NCBI RefSeq assembly: GCF_004799515.1
Contig: NZ_SSMX01000024.1
Location: 1 to 64,000 of the forward strand
Length of the DNA stretch: 64,000 nt
Source: Phenylobacterium sp.
GTDB lineage: Bacteria > Pseudomonadota > Alphaproteobacteria > Caulobacterales > Caulobacteraceae
Direction: 5' to 3'
Both the position numbers and the translations under genes were made by a program. Shown here in pieces: positions 43,101-53,659 of the stretch. Below the pieces are notes generated by a model, which searched no databases, was not told the origin of the DNA, and saw nothing but the letters and a program-made list of their open reading frames with translations. The stretch's first letter is position 1. Each line of letters begins with the position of its first letter.

Positions 43101-44214
43101 AGATGTGGAACCGCAGGTTCAGGTCGTCGTCGTCCTGGTTCTCGATGAGGTCGATGCCCGCGAAACTGACGCCCTCGACGGCGCCCGACGGGCTCGGCGG
43201 ATACCAGTTTATGGCGAACCGCGGATGCACGCCCGTGGCGCGGATCACGTGGTGATAGGGGTAGATCTCGTGGGCGATGGCCTCGCGGATCTCGCCGCGC
43301 ATCCGGCCCGCAAGCGTTCGGATCGACTGGCTCTCGTCGACCTCGGTCCCCAGGATCAGGGCGTTGGAGAAGACGCCATGCGTCTGTTCGGCGCCCGCCT
43401 TGCCGCGCCGCCCCGCGCTCTGGAAGGTGGTGCAGACCCTGGCCGCTCCGGTCAGCCGGCTCAGGAGCACCATGTAGACGGCGTAGAAGAAGGTGAAGTG
43501 GCTGGCGCCGATGGCCTCGGCGGCTTTCTGGGTCGCGGCGGCGACTTCCGGGGGCACCTCCCGCACCACGCCGGGCCGCGCCTCGGGCGTGGGCGCATTG
43601 GCCCGGTCGGCCGGCCAGACGCCGGCGGTCTCGAGGCCCGCCATCCGCTCGCGCCAGAAGGCCTCGGCTTCCCGGTAGGCGTCGGAGTTCCGCCAGTCGA
43701 AATCCCAGACGTCGCTGTACTGGGTCACCTCGCTCTCGGCTGGCAGCGGGAAGCCGAACAGCCGCATGAAGAGTTCCATCTGGAAGGCCGAGGTGGTGAC
43801 GCCATCGGAGGTGGCGTGGTGCAGGCCCATGGCCACCACGTGGTCCTCCGGCCCGACCTCGATCATCAGGAAGCGGTGCAGGGTCCCGGGTGAGAAGTCG
43901 CTCTTCTGGTAGACGTGCTCGCGGACCGCCGCGCGCAGGGCCTCGTCCGAGGCGCCCGGCATGGAGAGCCGCTTCATGCTGACCCGGCCGCGGTCCTCGA
44001 CGTATTTGCGGAACCCCCCGTCGCCCGAGGCCTCGAAGCCGGTGCGCCGCGCCTCATGACGGTCGCAGGTGGCCTGCAGGAGCCCCTCGAAACCGCTGAG
44101 GTCGACCTTGCCCAGGATGCGCACCGCCGAGGGCGCCATGTAGATCTGCCCCGTCATGGTCTCAGCCAGGACGTAGCGTTCCTCATTGGGGCTCAGCGGC
44201 AGGTTTTCACGCAC
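40099..44214 (-). CDS. Single-module nonribosomal peptide synthetase (C-A-PCP) fused to a membrane acyltransferase-3 domain
   Basis: About 1371 residues from GTG 44214. The condensation domain (about 5-420) has an intact HHATSDG at 132-138. The adenylation domain (about 440-950) has ILFTSGSTGRPKG at 595-607, NVYGATE at 737-743, YTGD at 826-829 and the catalytic Lys934 in PNGK. The carrier domain carries GGDSL with the phosphopantetheine serine at 995. The C-terminal 320 residues form about 10 membrane helices of the acyltransferase-3 type, with the characteristic His1060 in VVAGHLGLL. It would load an amino or other acid, condense it with an acyl donor and transfer the product to a membrane or periplasmic acceptor. 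No other NRPS gene is near, so it is a stand-alone synthetase. The frame is open to an ATGA overlap with zwf (44463), but that extension has rare codons. Product unknown. Confidence 0.82.
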   Translation of the reverse strand: MRENLPLSPNEERYVLAETMTGQIYMAPSAVRILGKVDLSGFEGLLQATCDRHEARRTGFEASGDGGFRKYVEDRGRVSMKRLSMPGASDEALRAAVREHVYQKSDFSPGTLHRFLMIEVGPEDHVVAMGLHHATSDGVTTSAFQMELFMRLFGFPLPAESEVTQYSDVWDFDWRNSDAYREAEAFWRERMAGLETAGVWPADRANAPTPEARPGVVREVPPEVAAATQKAAEAIGASHFTFFYAVYMVLLSRLTGAARVCTTFQSAGRRGKAGAEQTHGVFSNALILGTEVDESQSIRTLAGRMRGEIREAIAHEIYPYHHVIRATGVHPRFAINWYPPSPSGAVEGVSFAGIDLIENQDDDDLNLRFHIYEGRMSLALFYDPAAFGAARVEAVAEQVVALADALARDVDAPIAASPLAAFAAPGVLPDPDALLPDDPGRLIHADFLARARETPDAIAIEHGERRFTYAEVEACSRAVAEGLASRGVAAGERVAILAERSPELVFALLGVARLGGVFILLDSAYPEPRLSQLCEIAAPHAVVATGPGLTPLAERLVLAARAKALEVGALRQAARDAAITGLALDRARPDEAAYILFTSGSTGRPKGVACAHGPLSHFLRWQAQSFGLTAADRITLLSGLSHDPLLRDVFAPLSAGGTLLIPQAATVLQPGALAGWLGETRATVVHLTPALGQILAAEAHRAPPLPHLRLMFWGGDFLRPALLAELAPLAPTAEHVNVYGATETPQAAGFFRFDGDLQWSAVPVGAGSNGFQLLVVDAERRPVGVGEAGEIAVRSNRLSLGYVEAGRIVTPSDRGRDATARANIHYTGDRGVRLPDGQVLLTGRQDDQVKIRGHRVELAEVTAALAARPQVRAAAALAVGEAAHRQIAGFVAGPRLSAFDEAATCEALAARLPAYMVPQRIYWLEALPLTPNGKVDRAALAAHVAAQEAAQADQAGPARAPTAREQALIDRWREVLGAARPILPASTFAGLGGDSLSYVQAYLATEEAIGDVPAGWQMMTVAELAAAGRAAAASRWAGWSAVDAPILLRAASIFLVVAGHLGLLRYGGGATTSLLAISGYLFGALQLPQVFAARSVAPATRWLGKLFVPTMLFSVLLFSAKALAGRRPSVSTLLLAADLQDYSKLSPPYWGGHEFYLWFIDCLLQILVLVCLALAVTTRATDFRVSPMRFAAGLFGLACVTRFLLPAAVYPGFFTGQAPAFATVAFLPTTHLPTFMLGVMIALAATRRQKTWVAVTLLGYALMTAGAFNPQQALIALISGAALLTAGQAALPRPVAVTVMAVSGASLFIYLTHFAARDVLRWVHAPAWPALQVAVALAAGIVLSQLWTRGAALLGRAARQPPAAAEPQAAI

Positions 44215-44459
44215 CCGCTTCGGTTGTATTTTTCGCTCGCGCGCCGTCGCCCGCAAGGTCTCGCCCCCGATCCCTTGAACCCCCAATAGCCCGGGCCATA
44301 AGCCCTTGGCTGACCTATGTAATCCGAATTCCCAGAAAGATTCCAGAGCGCGCCGATCCCAACGCCGTTCGGACGCGCGGCATGTGGGCGCACCCGCCAC
44401 AGTAGTGTCGACTGCCCGACTCTGCCGTATCTCGCCGCCAGCGGCGCGCGGCCGCCCCG

Positions 44460-45938
<1,479 letters not shown>

Positions 45939-46008
45939 CGGACGTCACCTCGAATAGGGGTCTGGATCGGGTTCAGGCGCGCGAGGGGCATAGCGCGGAT
46001 TGCTGTAC

Positions 46009-46028
46009 GGAACGTCAAGCCCATCCAG
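46009..46028 (+). promoter_or_regulatory. Weak EcfG-like promoter upstream of otsBA-ligD
   Basis: A perfect -35 GGAAC at 46009-46013 is followed after 15 bases by GGTT, one base short of the normal 16-17 spacing. It lies about 75 bases before otsB. It is suggestive mainly because trehalose synthesis genes are commonly in the EcfG regulon. Confidence 0.3.
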
Positions 46029-46079
46029 GGTTTCCGGCGCTCGTCCAAGGGATCGAAGCCAGGCCTCACGCGTTCCCAG

Positions 46080-46095
46080 AACACCTCGGGGTGTT
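46080..46095 (+). promoter_or_regulatory. Leader hairpin just before the otsB start
   Basis: AACACC-TCGG-GGTGTT is a perfect 6-bp stem with a tetraloop, ending 6 bases before ATG 46102. It occupies the place of the ribosome site; no other Shine-Dalgarno is evident. It could limit otsB translation, for example thermally, but this is only structural inference. Confidence 0.4.
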
Positions 46096-46101
46096 GCGTG
46101 C

Positions 46102-46854
46102 ATGTCGATCCAGGAGCTTATCGTCGGACTTCCCACTCCCAAGCCGTTGCGGCTGCGGGAGACGGCGCTGTTCCTTGACCTCGACGGCACCCTGGCGCCC
46201 ATCGCCGCGCGGCCGCAGGATGTCCGCCCCGACCCGCGCCGCACCAGCCTCCTGGAGCGCCTGGCGCGCAAGCTGGAAGGCCGGCTGGCGGTGATCAGCG
46301 GCCGCACCCTGGCCGATGTCGACCGTATCCTAGAGGGCTGCGTGGCCAATGTGGCGGCGGTGCACGGCCTCGTAAGGCGCGATCAGGACGGCCGGGTGGT
46401 GAGCGCCGCGCCGCATCCCGCCCTGGCCCGCGCGGCCGAGGCGCTCGGCGCCTTCGCGGCCCGGGATTCCGGCCTGATGGTCGAGGAAAAGGCCGGCCTG
46501 TCCGTGGCGCTGCACTTCCGCCTGGCGAGCCGGCACGCCGCGGACGCCCGCGCCTGCGCCCAGGCCATCGCCGAGGAGACGGGCCTGACCCTGCAGCACG
46601 GCGACATGGTCGAGGAGCTGCGCACCCCGGGCGCCAGCAAGGGCGACAGCGTCCGCGCCTTCCTGGGCGAACCGGCGTTCGCCGGCGCACGGCCGGTCTT
46701 CATGGGCGACGACGTCACCGACGAGGACGGCTTCGAGGCCGCGGAGGCCCTGGGCGGGTTCGGCGTGGCGGTGGGCCCGCCCAGGCCCACCGGCGCGCGT
46801 TTCCGCCTGACGGGCGTCGAAGCGGCGCTGGCCTGGCTGGACGCCGCCACATGA
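46102..46854 (+). CDS. otsB: Trehalose-6-phosphate phosphatase
   Basis: A 250-residue HAD-superfamily phosphatase. FLDLDGTLAPIA at about residues 24-35 contains the nucleophile and acid Asp of D-x-D-G-T. VISGRTLADVDRIL is motif II-like, ASKGDSV holds the conserved Lys, and MGDDVTDEDGFEAA is motif IV. It dephosphorylates trehalose-6-phosphate. ATG 46102 (MSIQELIVG) is used. It overlaps otsA by 4 bases (ATGA). A stable hairpin precedes the start and an EcfG-like -35 is further upstream. Confidence 0.93.
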   Translation: MSIQELIVGLPTPKPLRLRETALFLDLDGTLAPIAARPQDVRPDPRRTSLLERLARKLEGRLAVISGRTLADVDRILEGCVANVAAVHGLVRRDQDGRVVSAAPHPALARAAEALGAFAARDSGLMVEEKAGLSVALHFRLASRHAADARACAQAIAEETGLTLQHGDMVEELRTPGASKGDSVRAFLGEPAFAGARPVFMGDDVTDEDGFEAAEALGGFGVAVGPPRPTGARFRLTGVEAALAWLDAAT

Positions 46855-48254
46855 GCCGCCTCATCGTCGTTTCCAACCGGGTGAACCCGCCAGGCGGCGC
46901 GGGCGAGGAGACCGTGGGCGGCCTAGCCATGGCGCTGGCCGCGGCTCTGCGGGAATATTCCGGCCTATGGTTCGGCTGGAGCGGCAAGACCACGCCGGAG
47001 TTCGACGGCAAGCTCTCGATGCAGACCCAGGACGGGGTGACGAGCGCGGTGGTCGACCTGGAGGCCGCCGACCTCGACGAATACTACAACGGCTACGCCA
47101 ACAAGACGCTCTGGCCGCTGTTCCACTACCGCACCGACATCGCCGCCTACGACCGGGTCTACGGCGAGGGCTACAGCCGGGTGAACAAGCGTTTCGCCGA
47201 GACGCTCGCGCCCTTGATCGCCGACGGCGACCTGATCTGGGTGCACGACTACCATCTGATCCCGCTGGCCCGCGAACTGCGCGCGCTCGGCATCAAGAAC
47301 CGGATCGGCTTCTTCCTGCATGTGCCCTGGCCGGCGCACCAGGTGTTCACCACGCTGCCCGGGCACAGCCTGTTGGTGCAGGCGATGTTCGACTACGACC
47401 TGGTGGGCTTCCAGACCGCCGAGTACTGCCAGGCCTTCGAGGAATATGTCCTGGCGGAGGGCGGCGGATCGCAGCCGGAGCCCGGGCGGCTGAAGGCCTA
47501 TGGCCGGTCCCTGCGGGTCGGCGCCTTCCCGATCGGCCTCGACGCCCCCGACTTCGCCCGCATGCTGAAGAGCCCGCGCGCCCGGCGCATGCGCGACCTG
47601 ATGGCCGCCGCCACAGTCTTCCGCCACCTGGTCGTGGGCGTCGACCGGCTGGACTATTCCAAGGGCCTGGAGGAGCGGTTCCTGGGCTTCGAGCGGTTCC
47701 TGGTCGACAACCCGGACATGCGCCGCGAGGTGCTGATGCTGCAGATCGCACCGGTCAGCCGCGAGAGCGTCGACGCCTATCAGGAGATCCGCGGCCGGCT
47801 GGACGCGCTGTCGGGCCGCATCAACGGCGAGTTCTCCGACGTCGATTGGAACCCGTTCCGCTATGTGAACAAGAACTACCGCCGCGACGAGCTGGCCGGC
47901 ATCTATGGCGCGGCCCGGGTCGGGCTGGTGACGCCGCTGCGCGACGGGATGAACCTGGTGGCCAAGGAATATGTCGCCGCCCAGAACCCGGAGGATCCCG
48001 GCGTCCTGATCCTGTCGCGCTTCGCCGGCGCGGCGCGGCAGATGGGCGAGGCGCTGCTGGTCAACCCGAACAGCCCCGAAGAGATCGCCGACGCCCTGAA
48101 ACGCGCGCTCGGAATGGAGAAGGCCGAACGCATCCGCCGCTGGAGCGCGCTGTTCGACAACATCCAGCGCGAGGACGTCACCGCCTGGCGCGACTCCTTC
48201 GTGAACGCGCTCGCCGGCCTAGCGACATCGAGGCAGGCTGCGCTGGCCTGCTAG
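46851..48254 (+). CDS. otsA: Alpha,alpha-trehalose-phosphate synthase (UDP-forming)
   Basis: A 467-residue GT20 glycosyltransferase. MSRLIVVSNRVNPPGGAG is the N-terminal signature and VGGLAMALAAAL the glycine-rich loop. WVHDYHLIPLARELR and GVDRLDYSKGLEERF form the nucleotide-sugar region, followed by VTPLRDGMNLVAKEYVAAQ. It condenses UDP-glucose and G6P to trehalose-6-phosphate, the substrate for OtsB. It is translationally coupled to otsB and followed after 12 bases by ligD, making an otsB-otsA-ligD operon. Confidence 0.95.
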   Translation: MSRLIVVSNRVNPPGGAGEETVGGLAMALAAALREYSGLWFGWSGKTTPEFDGKLSMQTQDGVTSAVVDLEAADLDEYYNGYANKTLWPLFHYRTDIAAYDRVYGEGYSRVNKRFAETLAPLIADGDLIWVHDYHLIPLARELRALGIKNRIGFFLHVPWPAHQVFTTLPGHSLLVQAMFDYDLVGFQTAEYCQAFEEYVLAEGGGSQPEPGRLKAYGRSLRVGAFPIGLDAPDFARMLKSPRARRMRDLMAAATVFRHLVVGVDRLDYSKGLEERFLGFERFLVDNPDMRREVLMLQIAPVSRESVDAYQEIRGRLDALSGRINGEFSDVDWNPFRYVNKNYRRDELAGIYGAARVGLVTPLRDGMNLVAKEYVAAQNPEDPGVLILSRFAGAARQMGEALLVNPNSPEEIADALKRALGMEKAERIRRWSALFDNIQREDVTAWRDSFVNALAGLATSRQAALAC

Positions 48255-48266
48255 GGGACATCCGCC

Positions 48267-50942
48267 GTGGCCGCCCGCAAACCCGCCGTCGACAAGAGCG
48301 CACCCGACAAGAACCTGGCCCGCTACCGCGCCATGCGCGACTTCAGCCAGACCGAGGAGCCCAGCGGCGCCGAGGCGGTGACGCCTTCGAACCGCCTGCG
48401 CTTCGTGATCCAGAAGCATGCCGCCACGCGCCTGCACTACGACTTCCGCCTGGAGCTGGACGGGACCTTCAAGTCCTGGGCGGTGACCAAGGGCCCCTCG
48501 CTCGATCCCGCCGACCGGCGCCTGGCGGTGCAGGTGGAGGACCACCCCCTCGACTACGGCGATTTCGAAGGGACCATCCCCAAGGGTCAGTACGGCGGCG
48601 GCACGGTCATGCTGTGGGACCGCGGCTACTGGGAGCCCGAAGCCGGGACCGATCCGCACAAGGGCCTCGCGGGCGGCGACTTCAAGTTCCGGCTCGATGG
48701 CGAGCGGCTGAAGGGCGGGTTCGTCCTGGTGCGGATGAAGCGCCGTGAGCGGGAGAAAAAGGACAACTGGCTGCTGATCAAGCACCACGACGGCTATTCG
48801 GTGGACCACGACGGCATGGCTCTGGTCGAGCAGACCGAGACCTCCGTGGCCTCGGGCCGGACCATGGGCGAGATCGCCGATGGCCAGGGCAAGGGCCCGA
48901 CCCGCTTCATGACCGGCCGCGCGCGCGCCAAGGCCAAGCGGGTCTGGCATTCGAACCGCGCGGACGGCGATAGCGATGACGGCGAGGCCGAGCCTGCGCC
49001 CCTGCGCGCTGCACCGCCGCCGAAGCTGAAGGCCGCGGCCCTGCCGGGGTTCGTGGCCCCGCAGCTGGCGCGCTCGGTCGACCGGCCGCCGCAGGGCGTG
49101 GGCTGGGGCCACGAGATCAAGTTCGACGGCTATCGCCTGCAACTGCGCGTCGATGGCGGCCATGCCACTCTGAAGACCCGCGCCGGTCTCGACTGGACGG
49201 CGAAGTTCGAGGAGATCGGCAAGGCCGGCGAGGCCCTGCCCGACGCCTTGATCGACGGCGAGGCCTGCGCGCTCGACGCCTCCGGCGCGCCCGACTTCGC
49301 GGCCCTGCAGGCGGCCTTGTCGGACGGCAAGACCGGCGACCTGATCTTCTTCGCCTTCGACCTCCTGTTCGCGGGCGGCGAGGACCTGCGCAACCTGCCC
49401 CTCAGCGAACGCAAGGCGCGGCTGAAGGCCTTGCTGGACACGGCGCCCAGGACGGTCGGCAAACGCATCCGCTACGTCGACCACTTCGAGATCGCCGGCG
49501 ACGCGGTGCTGCAGTCGGCCTGCCGCATGTCACTGGAGGGGATCGTCTCCAAGCGGCTCGACGCACCCTACCGGTCGGACCGCAGCGAGACCTGGCTGAA
49601 GTCCAAGTGCCGCGCCGGCCACGAGGTGGTGATCGGCGGCTGGACCGGCGAGACCGGGCAACTGCGCTCGCTGCTCGTCGGCGTGAACCGCGACGGCAAG
49701 CTGATCTACACCGGCCGGGTCGGCACGGGCTTCGGCCGCGACAAGGTGGCCCGCGTTCTGCCGCGCCTGCAGAACCTGGAGGCGGACAAGAGCCCCTTCA
49801 TCGGCGCGGGCGCGCCGCGCAAGGCCGCCGATGTCCACTGGGCGAAACCAGAGCTGGTGGCGGAGATCGAGTTCGCCGGCTTCACCGCCTCGGGCATGGT
49901 GCGCCAGGGCGCGTTTAAGGCGCTGCGCGAAGACAAGCCCGCCCAGGATGTCGTCGCCGAAAAGCCGGCGCAGGTCAGCGAGGCGGCCCTTGCCGAACCC
50001 GCGCCCATGGCCAAGGCTGCGGCGACGAAGAAACCGGGACCCGCCGTCGTCATGGGCATAACCCTCTCGCATCCGGACAAAGCGCTATGGCCGGATGGCG
50101 GCGACGGGACGCCGGTCACCAAGCTCGACCTCGCCCGCTACCTGCAGACGGTCGGGCCCTGGATGATGACCCACATCAAGGGCCGGCCCTGCTCGATCAT
50201 CCGCACGCCGGATGGGATCGAGGGCGCGCAGCGCTTCTTCCAGCGCCATGTGGGCAAGGGCTCCTCCGCTCTGATCTCCGAGGTCAAGGTGCTGGGCGAC
50301 CACAAGCCCTATCTCGAGATCGACCGCATCGAGGCCCTGGCCGCGCTCGCCCAGCAGGGCGCCACCGAATACCACCCGTGGAACTGTCAACCGTTCTCGC
50401 CGGAGACGCCCGGCCGGCTGGTCTTCGACCTGGATCCCGACGAGGCCATCCCCTTCGAGCGGGTGATCGAGGCCGCGCTGACGGTGAAGGAACGGCTGGA
50501 AGCCCTGGGCCTCACGGCCTTCTGCAAGACTACCGGCGGCAAGGGCCTGCACGTGGTCACGCCGCTGAAGGACGGGAAGGGCAAGACCGACTGGCCCACG
50601 GCGAAAAAGTTCGCCCAGGACGTCTGCCTGGCCATCGCCGCCGACCAGCCCGAGCGTTACGTGGTCAACATGGCCAAGGCCAAGCGGGTCGGACGCATCT
50701 TCCTGGATTACCTGCGCAACGACCGGCTCTCGACCGCCGTGGCGCCGCTGTCGCCGCGGGCGCGCCCCGGCGCGACGGTGAGCTTCCCCCTGACCTGGGA
50801 CCAGGTGAAACCGGGGCTGAACCCCAAGGCCTTCACCATCCGCACCGCGCCGGCCCTGCTTGAGAAGACCACCGCCTGGGCCGGCTATTGCGACGCCGAG
50901 CAGCCCCTGGCGGCGGCGATCCGCAAGTTGGCGAAACGCTGA
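48267..50942 (+). CDS. ligD: ATP-dependent DNA ligase D (NHEJ, three-domain)
   Basis: An 891-residue multifunctional NHEJ enzyme. The domain order is 3'-phosphoesterase (about 35-190, [18 protein letters not shown] and [17 protein letters not shown]), ATP ligase (about 255-560, nucleotidyl Lys285 in HEIKFDGYR) and C-terminal primase-polymerase (about 595-890, [14 protein letters not shown] and [10 protein letters not shown]). It works with Ku to align, process and seal double-strand breaks. GTG 48267 follows AGGGGAC. Its partner ku is 8 kb downstream on the opposite strand, not adjacent. Co-transcription with otsBA suggests stationary-phase or desiccation expression. Confidence 0.95.
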   Translation: MAARKPAVDKSAPDKNLARYRAMRDFSQTEEPSGAEAVTPSNRLRFVIQKHAATRLHYDFRLELDGTFKSWAVTKGPSLDPADRRLAVQVEDHPLDYGDFEGTIPKGQYGGGTVMLWDRGYWEPEAGTDPHKGLAGGDFKFRLDGERLKGGFVLVRMKRREREKKDNWLLIKHHDGYSVDHDGMALVEQTETSVASGRTMGEIADGQGKGPTRFMTGRARAKAKRVWHSNRADGDSDDGEAEPAPLRAAPPPKLKAAALPGFVAPQLARSVDRPPQGVGWGHEIKFDGYRLQLRVDGGHATLKTRAGLDWTAKFEEIGKAGEALPDALIDGEACALDASGAPDFAALQAALSDGKTGDLIFFAFDLLFAGGEDLRNLPLSERKARLKALLDTAPRTVGKRIRYVDHFEIAGDAVLQSACRMSLEGIVSKRLDAPYRSDRSETWLKSKCRAGHEVVIGGWTGETGQLRSLLVGVNRDGKLIYTGRVGTGFGRDKVARVLPRLQNLEADKSPFIGAGAPRKAADVHWAKPELVAEIEFAGFTASGMVRQGAFKALREDKPAQDVVAEKPAQVSEAALAEPAPMAKAAATKKPGPAVVMGITLSHPDKALWPDGGDGTPVTKLDLARYLQTVGPWMMTHIKGRPCSIIRTPDGIEGAQRFFQRHVGKGSSALISEVKVLGDHKPYLEIDRIEALAALAQQGATEYHPWNCQPFSPETPGRLVFDLDPDEAIPFERVIEAALTVKERLEALGLTAFCKTTGGKGLHVVTPLKDGKGKTDWPTAKKFAQDVCLAIAADQPERYVVNMAKAKRVGRIFLDYLRNDRLSTAVAPLSPRARPGATVSFPLTWDQVKPGLNPKAFTIRTAPALLEKTTAWAGYCDAEQPLAAAIRKLAKR

Positions 50943-51137
50943 CCTGCCCGGCCGATTCCTGGGAATTCCCACTCTTTAGGGAAAAGTAATCCGCCGAAAT
51001 TAAGGGTGCTGGCGACGATTGACCGCCAGGTCCGAGAAGGTCTGCGAACGCGCGCCACCCCTGGCGCGGGCGCGCTTCGACGCCTCTGTCCCGGCTGCCG
51101 GTGCAACCCGATCCAGGGATGGATGGAGACGAAGACG

Positions 51138-53054
51138 ATGAAGCTTACGATCAAGGCGCGCCTGGTCGGCTCGCTGGCGGCGCTGGGCCTGGGCATGATC
51201 GCCATCGGCGCGAGCGGTTGGATTTCCACAACGGTCGGCAACACCCGGCTGCAGTCGGTGATCAGCGACCGCGTCGTGCCGATGCAGCAGCTGAAGGCGG
51301 TCAGCGACAGCTATTCCGATAGCATCGTCGACGCCGCCCACAAGGCGCGCGGCGGCTCCTACACCCCCGCCAAGGCCCTGCAGCAGATCGCCGCCGCCCG
51401 CGAGACGATCAAGGCCAAGTGGGGCGCCTATCGCCAGACCCAGATGACCACCGAGGAAACCGCCCTGGTCCAGAAGGTCGAGGCGGGCCTGCCGGCGGCG
51501 GACAGCGCCACCGACCGCCTGGTGGGCCTGCTGCAGTCCGGCGACATGGCGGGCCTGGCCGAATTCAACGACCACAGCCTCTATCCCGCCATCGACCCGG
51601 TGACGGGCGCGGTGGGCGACCTGGTCGACCTGCAGATGCGGGTGGCGACCGAGGACGGCCGGGCCGCGGCCCACGCCGCGACGGTGTCCCTGGCGATCAT
51701 GGGCGGCATCGCGACCCTGGCGGCGCTGATGCTCGCCTTCGCGGGCCATGTGGTGGTCAACCAGGTGTCCAAGCCGCTCCTGGCCATCGCCGAGGTGATG
51801 CGCCGGCTGGCCGGCGGCGACCACGCGGTGGAAATCCCCGGCGCCGACCGCCACGACGAGCTCGGCCAGATGGCCGGCGCGGTGCAGGTGTTCAAGGAAA
51901 GCGCCATCGCCAAGATCAAGGCCGACGCCGAGGCGGTCGAGGCCAAGGAGCGCGCCGAGCAGGAACGCCGCGCCGCCGGCGAGGCCGCCATCGCCAAGGA
52001 ACAGGCCCTGGTGGTCTCGGTGTTCGGCAACGCCATGGAGAAGCTGGCCAGTGGCGACCTGACCTATCGGGTCAACGACAGCCTGGCGCCGGCTTACGAG
52101 AAGCTGCGCGAGGACTTCAACGGTTCCATGGCCAAGCTGGAGAAGACCATGGGCGTGATCGTCGGCAACGCCGGCGGCATCCACTCCGGCAGCCAGGAGA
52201 TCAGCGTCGCCTCCGACGACCTGTCCCGGCGCACCGAGCAACAGGCCGCGAGCCTGGAGGAGACCGCCGCGGCCCTGGAGCAGATCACCGCTACGGTGCG
52301 CAAGACCGCCGAGGGCGCCAAGGAGACCCGCGACGTAGTCGCCTCCGCCAAGAGCGGCGCCGAGACCGGCGGCCAGGTCGTCGCCCAGGCCATGTCGGCG
52401 ATGAGCGAGATCGAGGGCTCCGCCCAGCAGATCAGCCAGATCATCAGCGTGATCGACGAGATCGCCTTCCAGACCAACCTGCTGGCCTTGAACGCCGGGG
52501 TGGAAGCCGCCCGCGCCGGCGACGCCGGCAAGGGCTTCGCGGTGGTGGCGTCCGAGGTCCGCGCTCTCGCCCAACGCTCGGCGGACGCGGCCAAGGAGAT
52601 CAAGGCGCTGATCTCCGACTCCACGGCCAAGGTGGGCCAGGGCGTGAAGCTGGTCGGCGAGACCGGCCAGGCGCTCGAGCGCATCGTGGGCGAGGTCGGG
52701 CGCATCAATGCCCTGGTCGAAGAGATCGCCTCGGCCGCTCAGGAGCAGGCCACAGGCCTCGCCCAGGTGAACGTCGCGGTGAACCAGATGGACCAGGTCA
52801 CCCAGCAGAACGCCGCCATGGTCGAGGAATCCACCGCCGCCAGCCACGCCCTGTCGCAGGAGGCGACCGACCTTTCCGACCTGATGAGCCAGTTCCGGCT
52901 GGGGCCCGACCACGCCGCGCCCAATCGCGCGCGTCCCGCCCCGTCGGCCCGGCCCACGCCGGCCTCTCGCCATCCGGTGCACGCCGCCCAGGCCAAGGTC
53001 GCCCAGATGATCTCCACGGATCAGGCCAAGGCCGCCGCCTGGTCGGAGTTCTGA
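51138..53054 (+). CDS. Methyl-accepting chemotaxis protein
   Basis: A 638-residue chemoreceptor. TM1 is at about residues 8-30, followed by a four-helix periplasmic sensor to about 182 and TM2 at about 185-207 ([20 protein letters not shown]). Next come a HAMP domain, a coiled linker rich in Ala/Glu/Lys, a second HAMP-like unit ([14 protein letters not shown]) and the signalling hairpin with [20 protein letters not shown]. The hairpin reads NAGVEAA where most receptors read NAAVEAA. ATG 51138 is chosen because GGAG lies 9 bases before it; the frame is open from 51006. It is followed 2 bases later by cheW and then a receiver protein, but cheA is not in the window. Confidence 0.9.
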   Translation: MKLTIKARLVGSLAALGLGMIAIGASGWISTTVGNTRLQSVISDRVVPMQQLKAVSDSYSDSIVDAAHKARGGSYTPAKALQQIAAARETIKAKWGAYRQTQMTTEETALVQKVEAGLPAADSATDRLVGLLQSGDMAGLAEFNDHSLYPAIDPVTGAVGDLVDLQMRVATEDGRAAAHAATVSLAIMGGIATLAALMLAFAGHVVVNQVSKPLLAIAEVMRRLAGGDHAVEIPGADRHDELGQMAGAVQVFKESAIAKIKADAEAVEAKERAEQERRAAGEAAIAKEQALVVSVFGNAMEKLASGDLTYRVNDSLAPAYEKLREDFNGSMAKLEKTMGVIVGNAGGIHSGSQEISVASDDLSRRTEQQAASLEETAAALEQITATVRKTAEGAKETRDVVASAKSGAETGGQVVAQAMSAMSEIEGSAQQISQIISVIDEIAFQTNLLALNAGVEAARAGDAGKGFAVVASEVRALAQRSADAAKEIKALISDSTAKVGQGVKLVGETGQALERIVGEVGRINALVEEIASAAQEQATGLAQVNVAVNQMDQVTQQNAAMVEESTAASHALSQEATDLSDLMSQFRLGPDHAAPNRARPAPSARPTPASRHPVHAAQAKVAQMISTDQAKAAAWSEF

Positions 53055-53056
53055 GG

Positions 53057-53518
53057 ATGAAGGCCGAGCTCAACGTCAAGGCGGGCCAGGAGCTGATCAT
53101 CGTGGAGATCGGCGGCCAGCGGTTCGCCATCGACATCATGTCGGTGCGCGAGATCCGCGGCTGGTGCGCCTCCACTCGCCTGCCGCAATCGCCCGCCCAT
53201 GTCCTGGGGATGATCAACCTGCGCGGCTCTGTGCTGCCGGTGATCGACTTCAGCTCACGCCTGGGCCTCGGCGACAGCGAGCCCAACGCCGCCTCGGTGG
53301 TGATCGTGGCCGAGATCGGCGACCGCCTGGTGGGCCTGCTGGTCGAAGCGGTCTGCGATATCCTCACCCTTGGCGAGGGCATGCTGCAGCCCGCGCCGAA
53401 CGTGGGTGAGCCGAAGGTCCAGGAGTTCGTGCTGGGCGTGATCACCGCCGACGACGGGATCATCACCCTGCTGACCCTGGACGCGGTGATCCCGCCGGGC
53501 GACCAGCTCGCCGCCTAG
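53057..53518 (+). CDS. cheW: CheW chemotaxis scaffold protein
   Basis: A 153-residue CheW. QELIIVEIGGQRFAIDIMSV at the N-terminus, VREIRGWCASTRLPQSPAHV and GMINLRGSVLPVIDFSSRLG are the family core, with the conserved NLRG receptor/CheA-binding motif. It couples receptors to CheA at the membrane. ATG 53057 lies 2 bases after the chemoreceptor stop, so the two are co-translated. As no cheA is visible, it must feed a kinase encoded elsewhere. Confidence 0.93.
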   Translation: MKAELNVKAGQELIIVEIGGQRFAIDIMSVREIRGWCASTRLPQSPAHVLGMINLRGSVLPVIDFSSRLGLGDSEPNAASVVIVAEIGDRLVGLLVEAVCDILTLGEGMLQPAPNVGEPKVQEFVLGVITADDGIITLLTLDAVIPPGDQLAA

Positions 53519-53659
53519 CGGTTGGGGCCATGACGTTCTCGGCGGGAAGAGTACCCATTCTGGGTAGTCCCTCGTCGGGGGCGCCTCTGCGATTCAGCCT
53601 ATCGTTAGGGGCCTCAGCCGCAGAATGCGCCTGTGGATTTCCAGACGTGGGGGCGTCGC

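Noticed and set aside
51001..51137. Sigma-54 promoter before the chemoreceptor
   Set aside because: TGGC is present near 51009, but the -12 GC is missing at the required distance.
51419..53056. Upstream extension of the cheW frame
   Set aside because: It overlaps the chemoreceptor in another frame with low-complexity Arg/Gly translation; cheW begins at 53057.
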